From the NCBI GenBank assembly GCA_040388375.1, contig JAZKBU010000001.1, positions 1 through 64,000 of the forward strand: a stretch of DNA of 64,000 nt, given 5' to 3'. Position 1 is the first letter of the stretch; every line of letters starts with the position of its first letter. The position numbers and the translations under genes were made by a program. Below the pieces are notes generated by a model, which worked only from the letters and a program-made list of their open reading frames with translations, did no database searches and had not been told where the DNA came from. This DNA comes from Bacteroidota bacterium. Lineage in GTDB: Bacteria; Bacteroidota; Bacteroidia; UKL13-3. This document shows, piece after piece, positions 37,896-48,153 of this stretch.

Positions 37896-40800
37896 ATGAA
37901 AGCCCCTTCAATAACAAAAAAAACACCCGTTAGAAAAGAAATCAAAGAGAAATCTTTTCCAGTAGTTGCCATTGGTGCATCGGCAGGTGGATTGGAAGCT
38001 ATGATGGAATTGTTAAAAAATCTTCCGGCTGATACAGGTATGGCATTTATTTATGTACAGCACCTCAGTCCAGATCATAAAAGTTTGTTAACCGAAATTT
38101 TGTCGAAGAAAACAAAAATGAAGGTGCAGGAAATTGACGACATGGATAAGATAGAGCCCAATAATGTTTTTGTCATTCCATATAACAAAGGAATTGAAGT
38201 AACTGACGGACACATAAAACTAATTCCACGCTCGGAAACCAGTGTAGCTATCTCCATTGATATACTTTTTACTTCACTTGCCGAGGCTCAAAAAGAAAGG
38301 GTTATAGGCATTGTTCTTTCGGGCAGCGCAAGCGATGGAACTGTTGGTATAAAAGCCATAAAGCAACAAGGCGGCTTAACATTTGCGCAAGATGATACTG
38401 CAAAATTCACCAGCATGCCTCACTCTGCCATTTCATCGGGCGTGGTTGACTTTATCTTATCGCCAAAAGACATAGCACTTGAACTAGCACGACTCAGTAA
38501 ACACCCGTTCCTTAAAAACAATGCCGTTAAAGTTGGCAATGAAGAGTTAATTGACAACAGCGACCCTGATTTGAAAAATATTCTCGGCCAATTACTTCAA
38601 GCCACCGGTGTTGATTTCGGTCTGTATAAAATGAATACCATCAAGAGGCGTATTATACGCAGAATATTGTTGTATAAAATAAAAACATTGAAAGCCTATG
38701 CAAAGCTGCTCACTCAAAAAAATGAAGAGATTGATATTCTTTACCAGGATTTATTGATTAATGTAACCAGTTTTTTCCGCGATACGGATACACACAAATA
38801 TTTAAAAGAAAGTCTTTTCCCTAAGTTGCTTAAAAGAAAAAAAGCGGGAGAATCTTTGCGTATATGGGTTGCTGCTTGTGCCACAGGAGAAGAAGCCTAT
38901 TCTATTGCTATGATGTTGCTCGAAATTCAAGGTAGCACAACAACAAATATACCTGTTCAGATTTTTGCCACAGACCTCAGCGAACATGCAATTGGTAAGG
39001 CTCGTGTGGGTATATACACCAAGCAAGAATTGGAAACTGTTTCACCGAAACGAATTCAGCGTTTTTTCACCAAATTGGATGGCAATTTTCGTGTAAATAA
39101 AGCGGTGCGCGATATGTGTGTATTTGCTCCACATAATATATTACGAGATCCTCCTTTTTCGCGTCTTGATTTTATCAGTTGCTGTAATCTGTTTATTTAT
39201 TTTGATACTGCTGCTCAAAAAAAAGTAGTCAATACATTTCACTACGCTTTAAATAAAGATGGTTTTTTGATGCTTGGCAAATCAGAAAACATCAGTCAGT
39301 CTGCAAATCATTTTACGGGCGTCAATAAAAAATATAAAATATTTGCTCGCAAAATAAATTCAGGTACACCTACGTTACCTGCCGTTTCACCACGCTTTGC
39401 CCAGCAAATTTCATCGGAGAAAATTGTTGCGGTAGTTAACCGAAATAAAACACCCAAAATTACTCCTGTTCATCGTAACGGGCTTGACAGTGCAATTGAT
39501 GGCGTTCTTGTTTCTGAATTTATGCCTGCAAGCGTTGTTGTTAACCACCAAATGGATATAGTGCAGTTTAGGGGCACAACCGATTTATTCCTTACTCACC
39601 CTAAAGGTAAAGCCACTTTTAATATTTTAAAAATGGCTCGACCTGAAATTGCTTTTGAATTACGCAATGCTATTTCAAAAGTGCTAAAAACCAAACATCG
39701 GTTCCGCAAAAGCGGCATTGAACTCAGAATAAATTCTGCAATCAGAATTATTAGTGTAGAAGTGGCTCCGCTTAACATAGAGTGGGATGAACCATTGTTA
39801 TTAATTCTTTTTACGGAGCACGAACAAATAGAAGTTTTTTCGCAATCGGTTAAAGGTGTAAAAAGTAATTCACTTGCTAAAGACCGTAGAATAAAAAAAT
39901 TAGAAGAGGAGTTAGCATCTGCGCAGGCTGATGCGTTTTTACTCTCGCAGGAGCAGGAGGCATTTACCCAAGAACTGCAAAGTGCCAATGAGGAAGTTGT
40001 TTCAAGCAACGAAGAATTACAAACGGTAAATGAAGAATTGGAAACATCCAAGGAAGAAATAGAATCGGCAAATGAAGAATTGACCACCACTAACCAGGAA
40101 TTACAAACACGGAACGACTTGCTTATTGAATCGTATGAATATTCGGAAGCAATCGTGTCTACCATGCATGAACCAATGCTTGTGCTTGGAAAAGACCTTC
40201 GTGTAAAATCGGCCAACAAAGCATTTTATAAAAAATTTGGTGTTACACAAGAGCAGACAGAAGGGGTGCTTTTATACCACTTAGGAAACAAACAATGGAA
40301 TATTCCTGCACTTAGAAAATTGTTGGAAGACATTATTCCTAAAAATTCTCAATTCCTTAATTACGAGGTAAAACACACTTTCCAGCACATGGGTGAAAAA
40401 ATAATGTCGCTCAATGCAAGCCGCATTATTCAGAAAACACACCGCGAACATTTAATCCTTCTTATCATAGCTGACATTACGGAAGTAAGACAGTTACTAA
40501 TAGAAAAAGAACTGAGAGAGAAAAAAATAATCAATAAGGAAGCCAGCGAGCGTAAAAAAGAAAAACTACGATTAGAAAAAGCCGTTGGTGAAAGAACACA
40601 GGAATTAAAAGAATCAAACGAATTACTCGCAGATAACAACACCGCACTTCAAAACATGAATAAAGAGCTGGAATCATTTACCTATGTTTCCAGTCACGAT
40701 CTGCAAGAGCCACTGCGAAAAATACAAACTTTCGCAAACCTCCTGCTCGAAAATGAAAATCAACAATTATCTACTAAAGGCAAAAATCATTTACACCTTA

Positions 40801-41378
40801 TACAGAATGCAGCTGAACGAATGCGGCAACTCATCAGCGATTTATTGGCCTTTTCACGCATTAGCGTAGCCGAACGGAAATTTGAAAGTACTGACCTTAA
40901 CATAATTGTTGAAGATGTAAAAGCTGAGTTTAAAGAAATTATTGAACAGAAAAATGCCGTTATTGAAGTAACAGCACTATGCACAGTAGAAACCATTCCT
41001 TTTCAGTTTCGTCAGCTCATGCACAATCTTATTGGTAATGCACTCAAATTTTCAAAACCCAATGTGCCACCACACATAACAATAAAGAGCAAAAACATTA
41101 AATACAGCAAACTTAACAGCAGTATACACCCCACGTTAAAAGAACACTGCCATATTACTATTACTGATAATGGAATTGGATTTGAAAAGGAGTTCAGCGA
41201 AAAAATATTTGAAGTGTTTCAACGCTTGCACAATAAGGACAAATACACTGGTACTGGTATTGGACTTGCTATTGTAAAAAAAATAGTGAACAACCACAAC
41301 GGGACTATTAGCGTAAGGAGCAAACTGAATAAAGGAACTTCATTTGATATATATATTCCTGTTTTGCAAAAAGCATAA
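37896..41378 (+). CDS. CheB-CheR-PAS-histidine kinase fusion protein
   Basis: 1160 residues. CheB methylesterase about 20-205, with Ser in AIGASAGGLEA, His in YVQHLSPDHKSLL and Asp in LSGSASDGT. CheR methyltransferase about 225-490 (NVTSFFRDTD, WVAACATGEEAYSIA, DFISCCNLFIYFD). A long coiled coil about 660-755 rich in SANEEL repeats. PAS about 760-880. HisKA with VSSHDLQEPLRKIQ about 935. HATPase_c with DNGIGFEKEF and GTGIGLAIVKKI. CheB has no receiver of its own; the neighbouring receiver may supply it. No chemoreceptor or flagellar gene is nearby. Confidence 0.93.
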   Translation: MKAPSITKKTPVRKEIKEKSFPVVAIGASAGGLEAMMELLKNLPADTGMAFIYVQHLSPDHKSLLTEILSKKTKMKVQEIDDMDKIEPNNVFVIPYNKGIEVTDGHIKLIPRSETSVAISIDILFTSLAEAQKERVIGIVLSGSASDGTVGIKAIKQQGGLTFAQDDTAKFTSMPHSAISSGVVDFILSPKDIALELARLSKHPFLKNNAVKVGNEELIDNSDPDLKNILGQLLQATGVDFGLYKMNTIKRRIIRRILLYKIKTLKAYAKLLTQKNEEIDILYQDLLINVTSFFRDTDTHKYLKESLFPKLLKRKKAGESLRIWVAACATGEEAYSIAMMLLEIQGSTTTNIPVQIFATDLSEHAIGKARVGIYTKQELETVSPKRIQRFFTKLDGNFRVNKAVRDMCVFAPHNILRDPPFSRLDFISCCNLFIYFDTAAQKKVVNTFHYALNKDGFLMLGKSENISQSANHFTGVNKKYKIFARKINSGTPTLPAVSPRFAQQISSEKIVAVVNRNKTPKITPVHRNGLDSAIDGVLVSEFMPASVVVNHQMDIVQFRGTTDLFLTHPKGKATFNILKMARPEIAFELRNAISKVLKTKHRFRKSGIELRINSAIRIISVEVAPLNIEWDEPLLLILFTEHEQIEVFSQSVKGVKSNSLAKDRRIKKLEEELASAQADAFLLSQEQEAFTQELQSANEEVVSSNEELQTVNEELETSKEEIESANEELTTTNQELQTRNDLLIESYEYSEAIVSTMHEPMLVLGKDLRVKSANKAFYKKFGVTQEQTEGVLLYHLGNKQWNIPALRKLLEDIIPKNSQFLNYEVKHTFQHMGEKIMSLNASRIIQKTHREHLILLIIADITEVRQLLIEKELREKKIINKEASERKKEKLRLEKAVGERTQELKESNELLADNNTALQNMNKELESFTYVSSHDLQEPLRKIQTFANLLLENENQQLSTKGKNHLHLIQNAAERMRQLISDLLAFSRISVAERKFESTDLNIIVEDVKAEFKEIIEQKNAVIEVTALCTVETIPFQFRQLMHNLIGNALKFSKPNVPPHITIKSKNIKYSKLNSSIHPTLKEHCHITITDNGIGFEKEFSEKIFEVFQRLHNKDKYTGTGIGLAIVKKIVNNHNGTISVRSKLNKGTSFDIYIPVLQKA

Positions 41379-41538
41379 ACAAACTTCTTAAGTATTTCAG
41401 TACATGCAAATATGAATAGAATGGCACCTAATTTCGGCATCCAATTATCGAACCATAGTTTGTCTAACTCCATATTTTAGTTTTGCTTCCCTTCAAATGA
41501 CGGTATACTAACACAAAAAATAATTGACAGTTTTTTCA

Positions 41539-41606
41539 ATCAGTAATTTGTTTCTTTTTTTGTGGTAATATTTGCTATTCTGACGGCCTACCAACTTTTA
41601 CATTTG
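41539..41606 (+). promoter_or_regulatory. Candidate AraC-controlled promoter of the SDR gene
   Basis: ATCAGTAATTTGTTTC at 41539 is followed by a T-run and TGTGGTAATATTTG; a TACATTTG -7-like box starts at 41599, exactly 60 bp after the element starts. The same element at the same distance precedes the aldo/keto reductase gene. Confidence 0.55.
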
Positions 41607-41630
41607 TGCTATAATTAAAACTACAACACA

Positions 41631-42470
41631 ATGAAGGAAAGTAAAGTTTGGTTAATAACCGGTGCAGGCAGTGGTATTGGATTACAAATTGCAAAAGCGG
41701 CACTTGCCGCAGGTAATAAAGTTGTTGCTACAGGCAGAGACTCAAGTAAAGTTTTTAAAGCAATTGATTCTCCTACTGATAATCTACTGGTGGTAAAAAT
41801 GGATGTAACAGATCCAAAAGAAATTGAGGCAGGAGTAAATTCAGCCATTGAAAAATTCGGAACAATTGATGTGCTTGTTAATAATGCAGGTAATTTCTAC
41901 GCAGGTTTTTTTGAGGAGTTAAGTCAAAGTCAGGTAGAACGCCAAATTGCCACCAACTTATTTGGGCCTATGAATGTAACAAGAGCTGTTTTACCTGTTA
42001 TGAGAAAGAACAAATCGGGGCATGTCATATCTATTTCATCCACTGCTGCATTGGTTGGTTATGAGCTATGTTCAGCATATGCTGCATCCAAATTTGGATT
42101 AGAAGGATTTATGGAATCTTTACAAATGGAAGTTGCGCCATTTGGTATACATACCACCATAGTAGAACCGGGGTTTTTCAGAACAAACTTATTGGAACCA
42201 TCTTCAACAATCTGGTCAGAACTTCAGGTTGAAGATTATACTGAACGTATTGCTGTACTAAAACCATGGTGGAATAGCATGAGCGGACAACAAGGTGGTG
42301 ACCCTGCAAAGTTAGCAGCAGCATTACTTAAAATTGCGGGTGAAGATACTCCCCCAAAACGCTGGATGGCAGGAGCAGATAGTATTGCCGAAGCAGAAAG
42401 AAAGGCGAATGAATTACAAGAACAGGCAAATGCTTATCGTGAGTTATCTTCATCTTTATCATACGAATAG
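41631..42470 (+). CDS. Short-chain dehydrogenase/reductase
   Basis: 279 residues, classical SDR. Cofactor motif ITGAGSGIGLQIAKAAL, NNAG in VLVNNAGNFYAG, and catalytic Ser/Tyr/Lys in SISSTAALVG and YAASKFGLEGFM. An NADP(H)-dependent oxidoreductase of unknown substrate. It is the first gene of an SDR, AraC, aldo/keto reductase, NAD(P)H oxidoreductase group. Confidence 0.92.
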   Translation: MKESKVWLITGAGSGIGLQIAKAALAAGNKVVATGRDSSKVFKAIDSPTDNLLVVKMDVTDPKEIEAGVNSAIEKFGTIDVLVNNAGNFYAGFFEELSQSQVERQIATNLFGPMNVTRAVLPVMRKNKSGHVISISSTAALVGYELCSAYAASKFGLEGFMESLQMEVAPFGIHTTIVEPGFFRTNLLEPSSTIWSELQVEDYTERIAVLKPWWNSMSGQQGGDPAKLAAALLKIAGEDTPPKRWMAGADSIAEAERKANELQEQANAYRELSSSLSYE

Positions 42471-42527
42471 CACAGTCTCATAAAGTGCTTTATGCTATTT
42501 TAAATAAAAAAATGTTTATTTTTATCA

Positions 42528-43385
42528 ATGATATTGTTCAAAGACTTCAAAACATTCAATGAATATATAGGTCTACCAACACCTTTATATAACGATATTG
42601 ACGTTGGTTACTACGACCCACCGAACATGCTTTCAAAATCGGACCCTATAACAATTGACTTTTACAGAGTTTCATTTAAAATCAATTTTGTTGACAAAAC
42701 AACACCCAACTCAAAGCCTGTTAATGCTGTGTTTTTTAGCAGCCCTGAAATGACTGGAGGATGGGATATAGAACCTACTTACAAGGGAATGTATGTGCAA
42801 CTGTCAAAAAAAATCATTGAAGAAAACAGGTTCATATTCAAGAATTATCTTGACTACGGACTGCATGAGCCCCTGTTTTTAACAGACACCGAAATTACAG
42901 AGATTACTACTCTTTTTGAATTAATGATAAAATATTACAATAAGGATAGGGAAAATTTTGCGGTGTTGCTCTCGTATGTTAATGTGTTGATTTCATTAGT
43001 AGAATCTTTTTATAAAAGACAATTTTCTACCGATCCCAAGCAATACAATCGAATTGTAACCGACTTTCAACAAAGTTTGAAAGATTATTACAACCAGCCT
43101 GTAACCCAGCTTCCTAATGTTCAGTATTTTGCAGATAAGTTGGGATTAACACCCAACTATTTTGGAGACATCATTAAACACTTTACACATAAATCTGCCA
43201 TTGAAAACATCCACGAATTTGTGATTAAAAAAGCAAAGGAGTTGTTGGAAAAGAATGCGGAGATGAATAGTACCGAAGTGGCTTACGAATTAGGTTTTGA
43301 ATATCCTAACTACTTCTCCAAATTCTTTAAAAAGCAGGTCAATCTCACACCTAAGCAATACAGATTGCAAGCAATCAAAAACTAA
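42528..43385 (+). CDS. AraC-family transcriptional regulator of the redox cluster
   Basis: 285 residues. An N-terminal sensing domain of about 170 residues (ITIDFYRVSFKINFVDKT) and a C-terminal AraC domain with helix-turn-helix segments FADKLGLTPNYFGDIIKHFT and STEVAYELGFEYPNYFSKFF, then LTPKQYR. It sits between the SDR and the aldo/keto reductase; a matching element precedes both, making it the likely regulator. Inducer unknown. A terminator follows at 43391. Confidence 0.93.
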   Translation: MILFKDFKTFNEYIGLPTPLYNDIDVGYYDPPNMLSKSDPITIDFYRVSFKINFVDKTTPNSKPVNAVFFSSPEMTGGWDIEPTYKGMYVQLSKKIIEENRFIFKNYLDYGLHEPLFLTDTEITEITTLFELMIKYYNKDRENFAVLLSYVNVLISLVESFYKRQFSTDPKQYNRIVTDFQQSLKDYYNQPVTQLPNVQYFADKLGLTPNYFGDIIKHFTHKSAIENIHEFVIKKAKELLEKNAEMNSTEVAYELGFEYPNYFSKFFKKQVNLTPKQYRLQAIKN

Positions 43386-43390
43386 ATTCA

Positions 43391-43416
43391 AAAACGCCTT
43401 CATCGAAAGGCGTTTT
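43391..43416 (+). terminator. Terminator after the AraC gene
   Basis: AAAACGCCTT (43391-43400) pairs with AAGGCGTTTT (43407-43416) around CATCGA, followed by T residues. Confidence 0.85.
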
Positions 43417-43421
43417 TCATT

Positions 43422-43489
43422 ATCAGTAATTTGTTTCTTTTTTCGTAGTAGTATGTTTCCTGCCGCTGTATTACGAACTTCTAATTTTG
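43422..43489 (+). promoter_or_regulatory. Candidate AraC-controlled promoter of the aldo/keto reductase gene
   Basis: ATCAGTAATTTGTTTC at 43422 followed by a T-run and CGTAGTAGTATGTTT; the -7-like box TAATTTTG starts at 43482, 60 bp downstream. Nearly the same element and identical spacing are found before the SDR gene. Confidence 0.55.
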
Positions 43490-43501
43490 AAGTATCATTA
43501 A

Positions 43502-44650
<1,149 letters not shown>

Positions 44651-44676
44651 AAATATAATTTAAGGAATAAAGATAC

Positions 44677-45315
44677 ATGGAATCTCAGAAAAAAGTATTG
44701 CTTATAAATACACACTTAACCTATCCCAACTGGACAGAAGGGACTTTAAACAATTCATTTATACAAAAAGCAAAAGACTTCTTTGAAACAAAAGATTTTG
44801 AAATTTTAGAAACAAAAATTGAAGATGGCTACAATCCAGACGAAGAAGTTGAAAAACACTTGCAGACAGATATTGTAATTTTACAAATGCCTGTAAACTG
44901 GTTTGGTGCACCTTGGATTTACAAAAAGTATGTTGATGAGGTTTTTAACAATGGACTTTTTAGTAAATCATTCTTGACCGGTGACGGCAGAACCAATGAC
45001 AACTCAACAAAACAATACGGAACTGGTGGACTTTTACACGGTAAAAAGTTTATGATTTGTGCCACTTGGAACGCCCCAGCAGAAGCGTTTGACAATCCTG
45101 TTCAACAGTTAATGCAAGGAAAAAGTACAGCAGACCTTTTTCTAAACATTACAAGCAACTACAGATTTTGCGGATATGAAATTATTAAAGACTATAACTG
45201 CTTTGACATTTTCAGAAAGAAACCAACACCCGAAGATTTTGAAAACTATGCAAAGCATTTAGCAAGTGTTTTCAATTTAGAGAACATAACGATAACAGCA
45301 GCTAACCTTGGTTAA
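44677..45315 (+). CDS. Flavodoxin-fold NAD(P)H dehydrogenase (MdaB/NQO-like)
   Basis: 212 residues with the flavodoxin-like fold of NAD(P)H:quinone oxidoreductases: VLLINTHLTYPNWTEGTLN at the N-terminus and ILQMPVNWFGAPWIYKKYVD around the flavin site, followed by GGLLHGKKFMICATWNAP. It reduces quinones or similar electrophiles with FAD/FMN. It is in an operon with the aldo/keto reductase; both point to detoxification of reactive carbonyl or quinone compounds (inference). Confidence 0.88.
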   Translation: MESQKKVLLINTHLTYPNWTEGTLNNSFIQKAKDFFETKDFEILETKIEDGYNPDEEVEKHLQTDIVILQMPVNWFGAPWIYKKYVDEVFNNGLFSKSFLTGDGRTNDNSTKQYGTGGLLHGKKFMICATWNAPAEAFDNPVQQLMQGKSTADLFLNITSNYRFCGYEIIKDYNCFDIFRKKPTPEDFENYAKHLASVFNLENITITAANLG

Positions 45316-45386
45316 ATACAGCATCCCTCTAATTAAACAGACCCTTGTAAACAGGGAGACTCAACTGAAGATAAAATGTCTACAAA

Positions 45387-45422
45387 AAATAAAAGCCGCG
45401 ACTAACACGGCTTTTATTTTTT
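45387..45422 (+). terminator. Terminator after the NAD(P)H dehydrogenase gene
   Basis: AAATAAAAGCCG (45387-45398) pairs with CGGCTTTTATTT (45408-45419) around a 9-nt loop, followed by T residues. The GTAGAGGAC repeat begins three bases later. Confidence 0.85.
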
Positions 45423-45482
45423 GTAGAGGACAAGGGACAAAAGTCGAACCTTGAAACGTTATTAAAAGACTTAAATCTTATA
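45423..45482 (+). repeat. GTAGAGGAC direct repeat, copy 1
   Basis: The first part is GTAGAGGACAAGGGACAAAA then GTCGAACCTTGAAAC; it matches copy 2 at 46136 closely over about 35 bp and loosely after that. Both copies sit right after a terminator hairpin, one on each side of the VOC gene. Both stay open in the same frame (VEDKGQKSNLETL), like the tail of a lost coding region. The remainder of the 45316-45638 gap holds only the palindrome at 45503. Confidence 0.65.
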
Positions 45483-45502
45483 AATGATGATAATAAAAAT
45501 AC

Positions 45503-45523
45503 ACGCCACAGGCGTCCGCTAAC
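45503..45523 (+). repeat. ACGCCACAGGCGT palindrome with CGCTAAC, copy 2
   Basis: Same palindrome as at 35549, here followed by CGCTAAC, the heptamer that also opens the attC-like structure at 34704. Confidence 0.5.
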
Positions 45524-45638
45524 AATGCTTATGTGTTTATGTATGAACTTGACGCAGAAAACCTCTTTTTTGGCGTTTTTACACCTGATTGTTTTATACT
45601 TAATTAGTACTTTTGGATAATAATAAAAACTAAAAATT

Positions 45639-46064
45639 ATGGCAACTATTAATCCTCACATTAACTTCAACGGAAATGCAGAAGAAGCATTTACTTTTTA
45701 CAAATCAGCATTTGGCGGAGCGTTTACAAACGTTGTTCGTTTCAAAGATCTTGCAAGCACTGAACATCCCATCTCGAAAGAAGAAGAAAATAAAATTATG
45801 CATATTGCTTTGCCTATTGGTAATTGTATGCTGATGGGAAATGATGTTCCGGAATTTATGGGACGAACAAATGAAAATGAGAACAGAAGTAAAATTGTAA
45901 TAGCTGCAGAAAGTAAAGAAGAAGCAGATAAATTATTTAACGGACTTTCGGCAGGCGGGCAAATCGAAATGCCTCTTGATGAAAGTCCATGGGGTTCCTA
46001 TTTCGGTATGTTCAGAGACAAATATGGTGTTGAATGGATGGTAGACTTTACCGAAAAAAAATAA
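45639..46064 (+). CDS. VOC-family (PhnB-like) protein
   Basis: 141 residues, one VOC/glyoxalase-fold unit. INPHINFNGNAEEAFTFYKS is the typical PhnB-like opening, IMHIALPIGNCMLMGNDVPE supplies the first metal-site strand, and GSYFGMFRDKYGVEWMVDFT is the closing strand pair. Often a fosfomycin-resistance or bleomycin-like fold protein, but without visible specificity. A weak promoter box TACTTTTG lies at 45608-45615. It is bracketed by direct repeats. Confidence 0.9.
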   Translation: MATINPHINFNGNAEEAFTFYKSAFGGAFTNVVRFKDLASTEHPISKEEENKIMHIALPIGNCMLMGNDVPEFMGRTNENENRSKIVIAAESKEEADKLFNGLSAGGQIEMPLDESPWGSYFGMFRDKYGVEWMVDFTEKK

Positions 46065-46095
46065 CGGAAAAATATAAACGAATCAACTTAAAACA

Positions 46096-46131
46096 AAAAT
46101 GCCCGTAACTTTTACAAGTTACGGGCATTTT
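46096..46131 (+). terminator. Terminator after the VOC gene
   Basis: AAAATGCCCGTAACTT (46096-46111) pairs perfectly with AAGTTACGGGCATTTT (46116-46131) around a 4-nt loop. Confidence 0.85.
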
Positions 46132-46135
46132 AAAA

Positions 46136-46200
46136 GTAGAGGACAGAGGACAAAAGTCGAACTTAGAAACTCTATTTGAGGATTTAAACATATTGAATAA
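46136..46200 (+). repeat. GTAGAGGAC direct repeat, copy 2
   Basis: GTAGAGGACAGAGGACAAAA then GTCGAACTTAGAAAC. The same frame as in copy 1 reads VEDRGQKSNLETLFEDLNIL. It starts four bases after the terminator hairpin of the VOC gene. Confidence 0.65.
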
Positions 46201-46289
46201 TGAACTTTTAAAAATAAATAATCAACTTTGAAATATTCATACAAAATACTGAATCCCCTACTCTACTAATTTCTGTATTTCTTAGGTTG

Positions 46290-47954
46290 TTATAAGTTGG
46301 TAGTGTCAAAATACTGTCTAGCAAAGTCAGAAATACGTTTGTGTCTTTCTATAATTTCAGTTTCAGTCCATTGAGTTTTTTCTCTAATTTCGGTGTAACT
46401 TGATAGAGCAGTGTCTTGAAATAGTTCACTTTTCTTGTCAAATGATTTGTTACCAAACCTACTATTTTGAGTCTGTGTCAATAAAGCCAAGTTACCAGCA
46501 AGTTGTAAAAAGTTCTTTTTAAACTCTTCGCTATATTTTTCGTCTGTCGGGTTTTGCGGTTTGATATGTTCAATAGTGTAACTATTGTAACGGTCTTTAT
46601 CCAATAATGCACCCGAACCCTTGTCAGTTCTTATACTATTTTCATATTGCCATAAAACAAACTTGATTGTATTGCGGTTGTAATGCCATTTTTCGTTGTC
46701 AAAATAGTTTGTGATTACATTTTTAAACCTATCTCCGTCATTCCAATACCACTTAAAGCCTGTTTTTGTGGCCTTTTTAATATCTTGATACAAATTGTTA
46801 ATGTTGTAATTAACATCGGGATTGAAATATTGCTTTGAATAATCGGGTAAATAGTCTGTGCGATAATCACCTAGTTTGAGTTTGAAGCAAAGGACTTCCA
46901 ATAATTTCAAAATCTTTTTGAACGTGTCGCCTTTTACTTCTCCTTTGTAGAAAAGTGTCAGCAAAACCAGTTTCCAATTCGCTTCGTTGCCAACAAAGAA
47001 AAGGTTTGTAATGTCCGATTGATTTTTATTACTCACAATACTTTTAGCACTATGAGTTAAAACAACAAAGTTTTCAAAAAACAACTTTATCCATTTAGTT
47101 TTATTTTCTTCTTTATTTAATTTTTTCTTTATCGCTTCAATGTTACCGTCAATGTTGAAAAACAAATTACAGTAATTGTCTAAAAGTTCATTTTCTGAGA
47201 AGTAGCCCTCAACTGCTTCAATATATCGGTATGATATGGAAATATTGCTTTGAATTTCTGCAATGTCATTATTTGCTTGATTGTTGTTTGTACTTTGAAT
47301 ATAAATTTGGTGCATTAAATATGCCTTGATAATTTCAAATCTTGAAAGTTCTTTACCACGATTGTTTTGATATTCAAAAACCTGTGTCGCCTCAACTTTG
47401 TTAGTAATATAAAATGTGCTGATTACTGCATTTTCTAAAGTCTGCTGAATTAAGTTTAAGTTCTCTGTCGCTAGTTTACTCAATTCTGTTTCAAAGAAGT
47501 TAAAGGCTTTAATTATTCTTTTTTGTGAAATTGTTTCGGTGTCGTCAATGGCTGATACCAAATGTTTTTGAGTAACTTTTTTGAAAATTACTTGGTCTTC
47601 ATCAATAGTTTTGAAAACGTCTGTCAAATAGATTTCTCTGATGCTGTCAATATTTTCGCCTTTTATAATTTTGATTTTGGCTATTGCAGAAAGAAACAAA
47701 ATTATTGTTGTAAGTCTTTGTTGTCCATCAATTATAAAAAGAGTGTTTCCGTCCTTTTCAAAAAGGAATTGTCCCAAATAATATTTCTTTCCTTTTTGTT
47801 CTAAAAGGTCGTCAAGGAATTGAGAGCATTGTTTGTCACCCCAACTGTAAGCACGCTGATAGGCTGGTATTCTAACGTAGTCTGAACTTTTGAAAAGTTG
47901 TTGAATATTTTCAGCAACTTTATTTTCAAGTGCCGTTTCTGTTTGATTATTCAT
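46290..47954 (-). CDS. DUF262/DUF1524 protein (GmrSD-like nuclease family)
   Basis: 554 residues. The N-terminal half has the DUF262 motifs RIPAYQRAYSWG and LFIIDGQQRLTTIILFLSAI; the C-terminal half has YTIEHIKPQNPTDEKY and LAGNLALLTQTQNSRFGNKS, the His-Asn-type nuclease motif of DUF1524. Fused DUF262-DUF1524 proteins include type IV restriction enzymes of the GmrSD kind that cut modified phage DNA. A restriction role is therefore plausible but unproven. No methylase or other defence gene is adjacent, so it may act alone. Confidence 0.85.
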   Translation of the reverse strand: MNNQTETALENKVAENIQQLFKSSDYVRIPAYQRAYSWGDKQCSQFLDDLLEQKGKKYYLGQFLFEKDGNTLFIIDGQQRLTTIILFLSAIAKIKIIKGENIDSIREIYLTDVFKTIDEDQVIFKKVTQKHLVSAIDDTETISQKRIIKAFNFFETELSKLATENLNLIQQTLENAVISTFYITNKVEATQVFEYQNNRGKELSRFEIIKAYLMHQIYIQSTNNNQANNDIAEIQSNISISYRYIEAVEGYFSENELLDNYCNLFFNIDGNIEAIKKKLNKEENKTKWIKLFFENFVVLTHSAKSIVSNKNQSDITNLFFVGNEANWKLVLLTLFYKGEVKGDTFKKILKLLEVLCFKLKLGDYRTDYLPDYSKQYFNPDVNYNINNLYQDIKKATKTGFKWYWNDGDRFKNVITNYFDNEKWHYNRNTIKFVLWQYENSIRTDKGSGALLDKDRYNSYTIEHIKPQNPTDEKYSEEFKKNFLQLAGNLALLTQTQNSRFGNKSFDKKSELFQDTALSSYTEIREKTQWTETEIIERHKRISDFARQYFDTTNL

Positions 47955-48153
47955 TATGCAGTTCTTGTTTTTTTACAAATTTTTCTTAAATATAAATTTA
48001 ACTCATTTTTTTCCTGAACGTCAAATAATTCACACCATGCACGCACCACGCACACAAAAAGCACACTACATGTTTTACTAGCTTTATTATTTAGATACCA
48101 TGTTAAAACTACTCAAAACTTTCGTTCTTATGAGTTTGGGTAATACAAAATAC

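Noticed and set aside
39596-40219. 207-codon antisense ORF in the CheB-CheR-kinase gene
   Set aside because: A Ser-rich shadow of the Glu-rich coiled coil on the sense strand.
45423-45482. Intact tRNA on the minus strand at the GTAGAGGAC repeats
   Set aside because: Only the GTTCGAC-like segment resembles a T-loop; the T-stem and acceptor stem do not pair and no anticodon arm is present.
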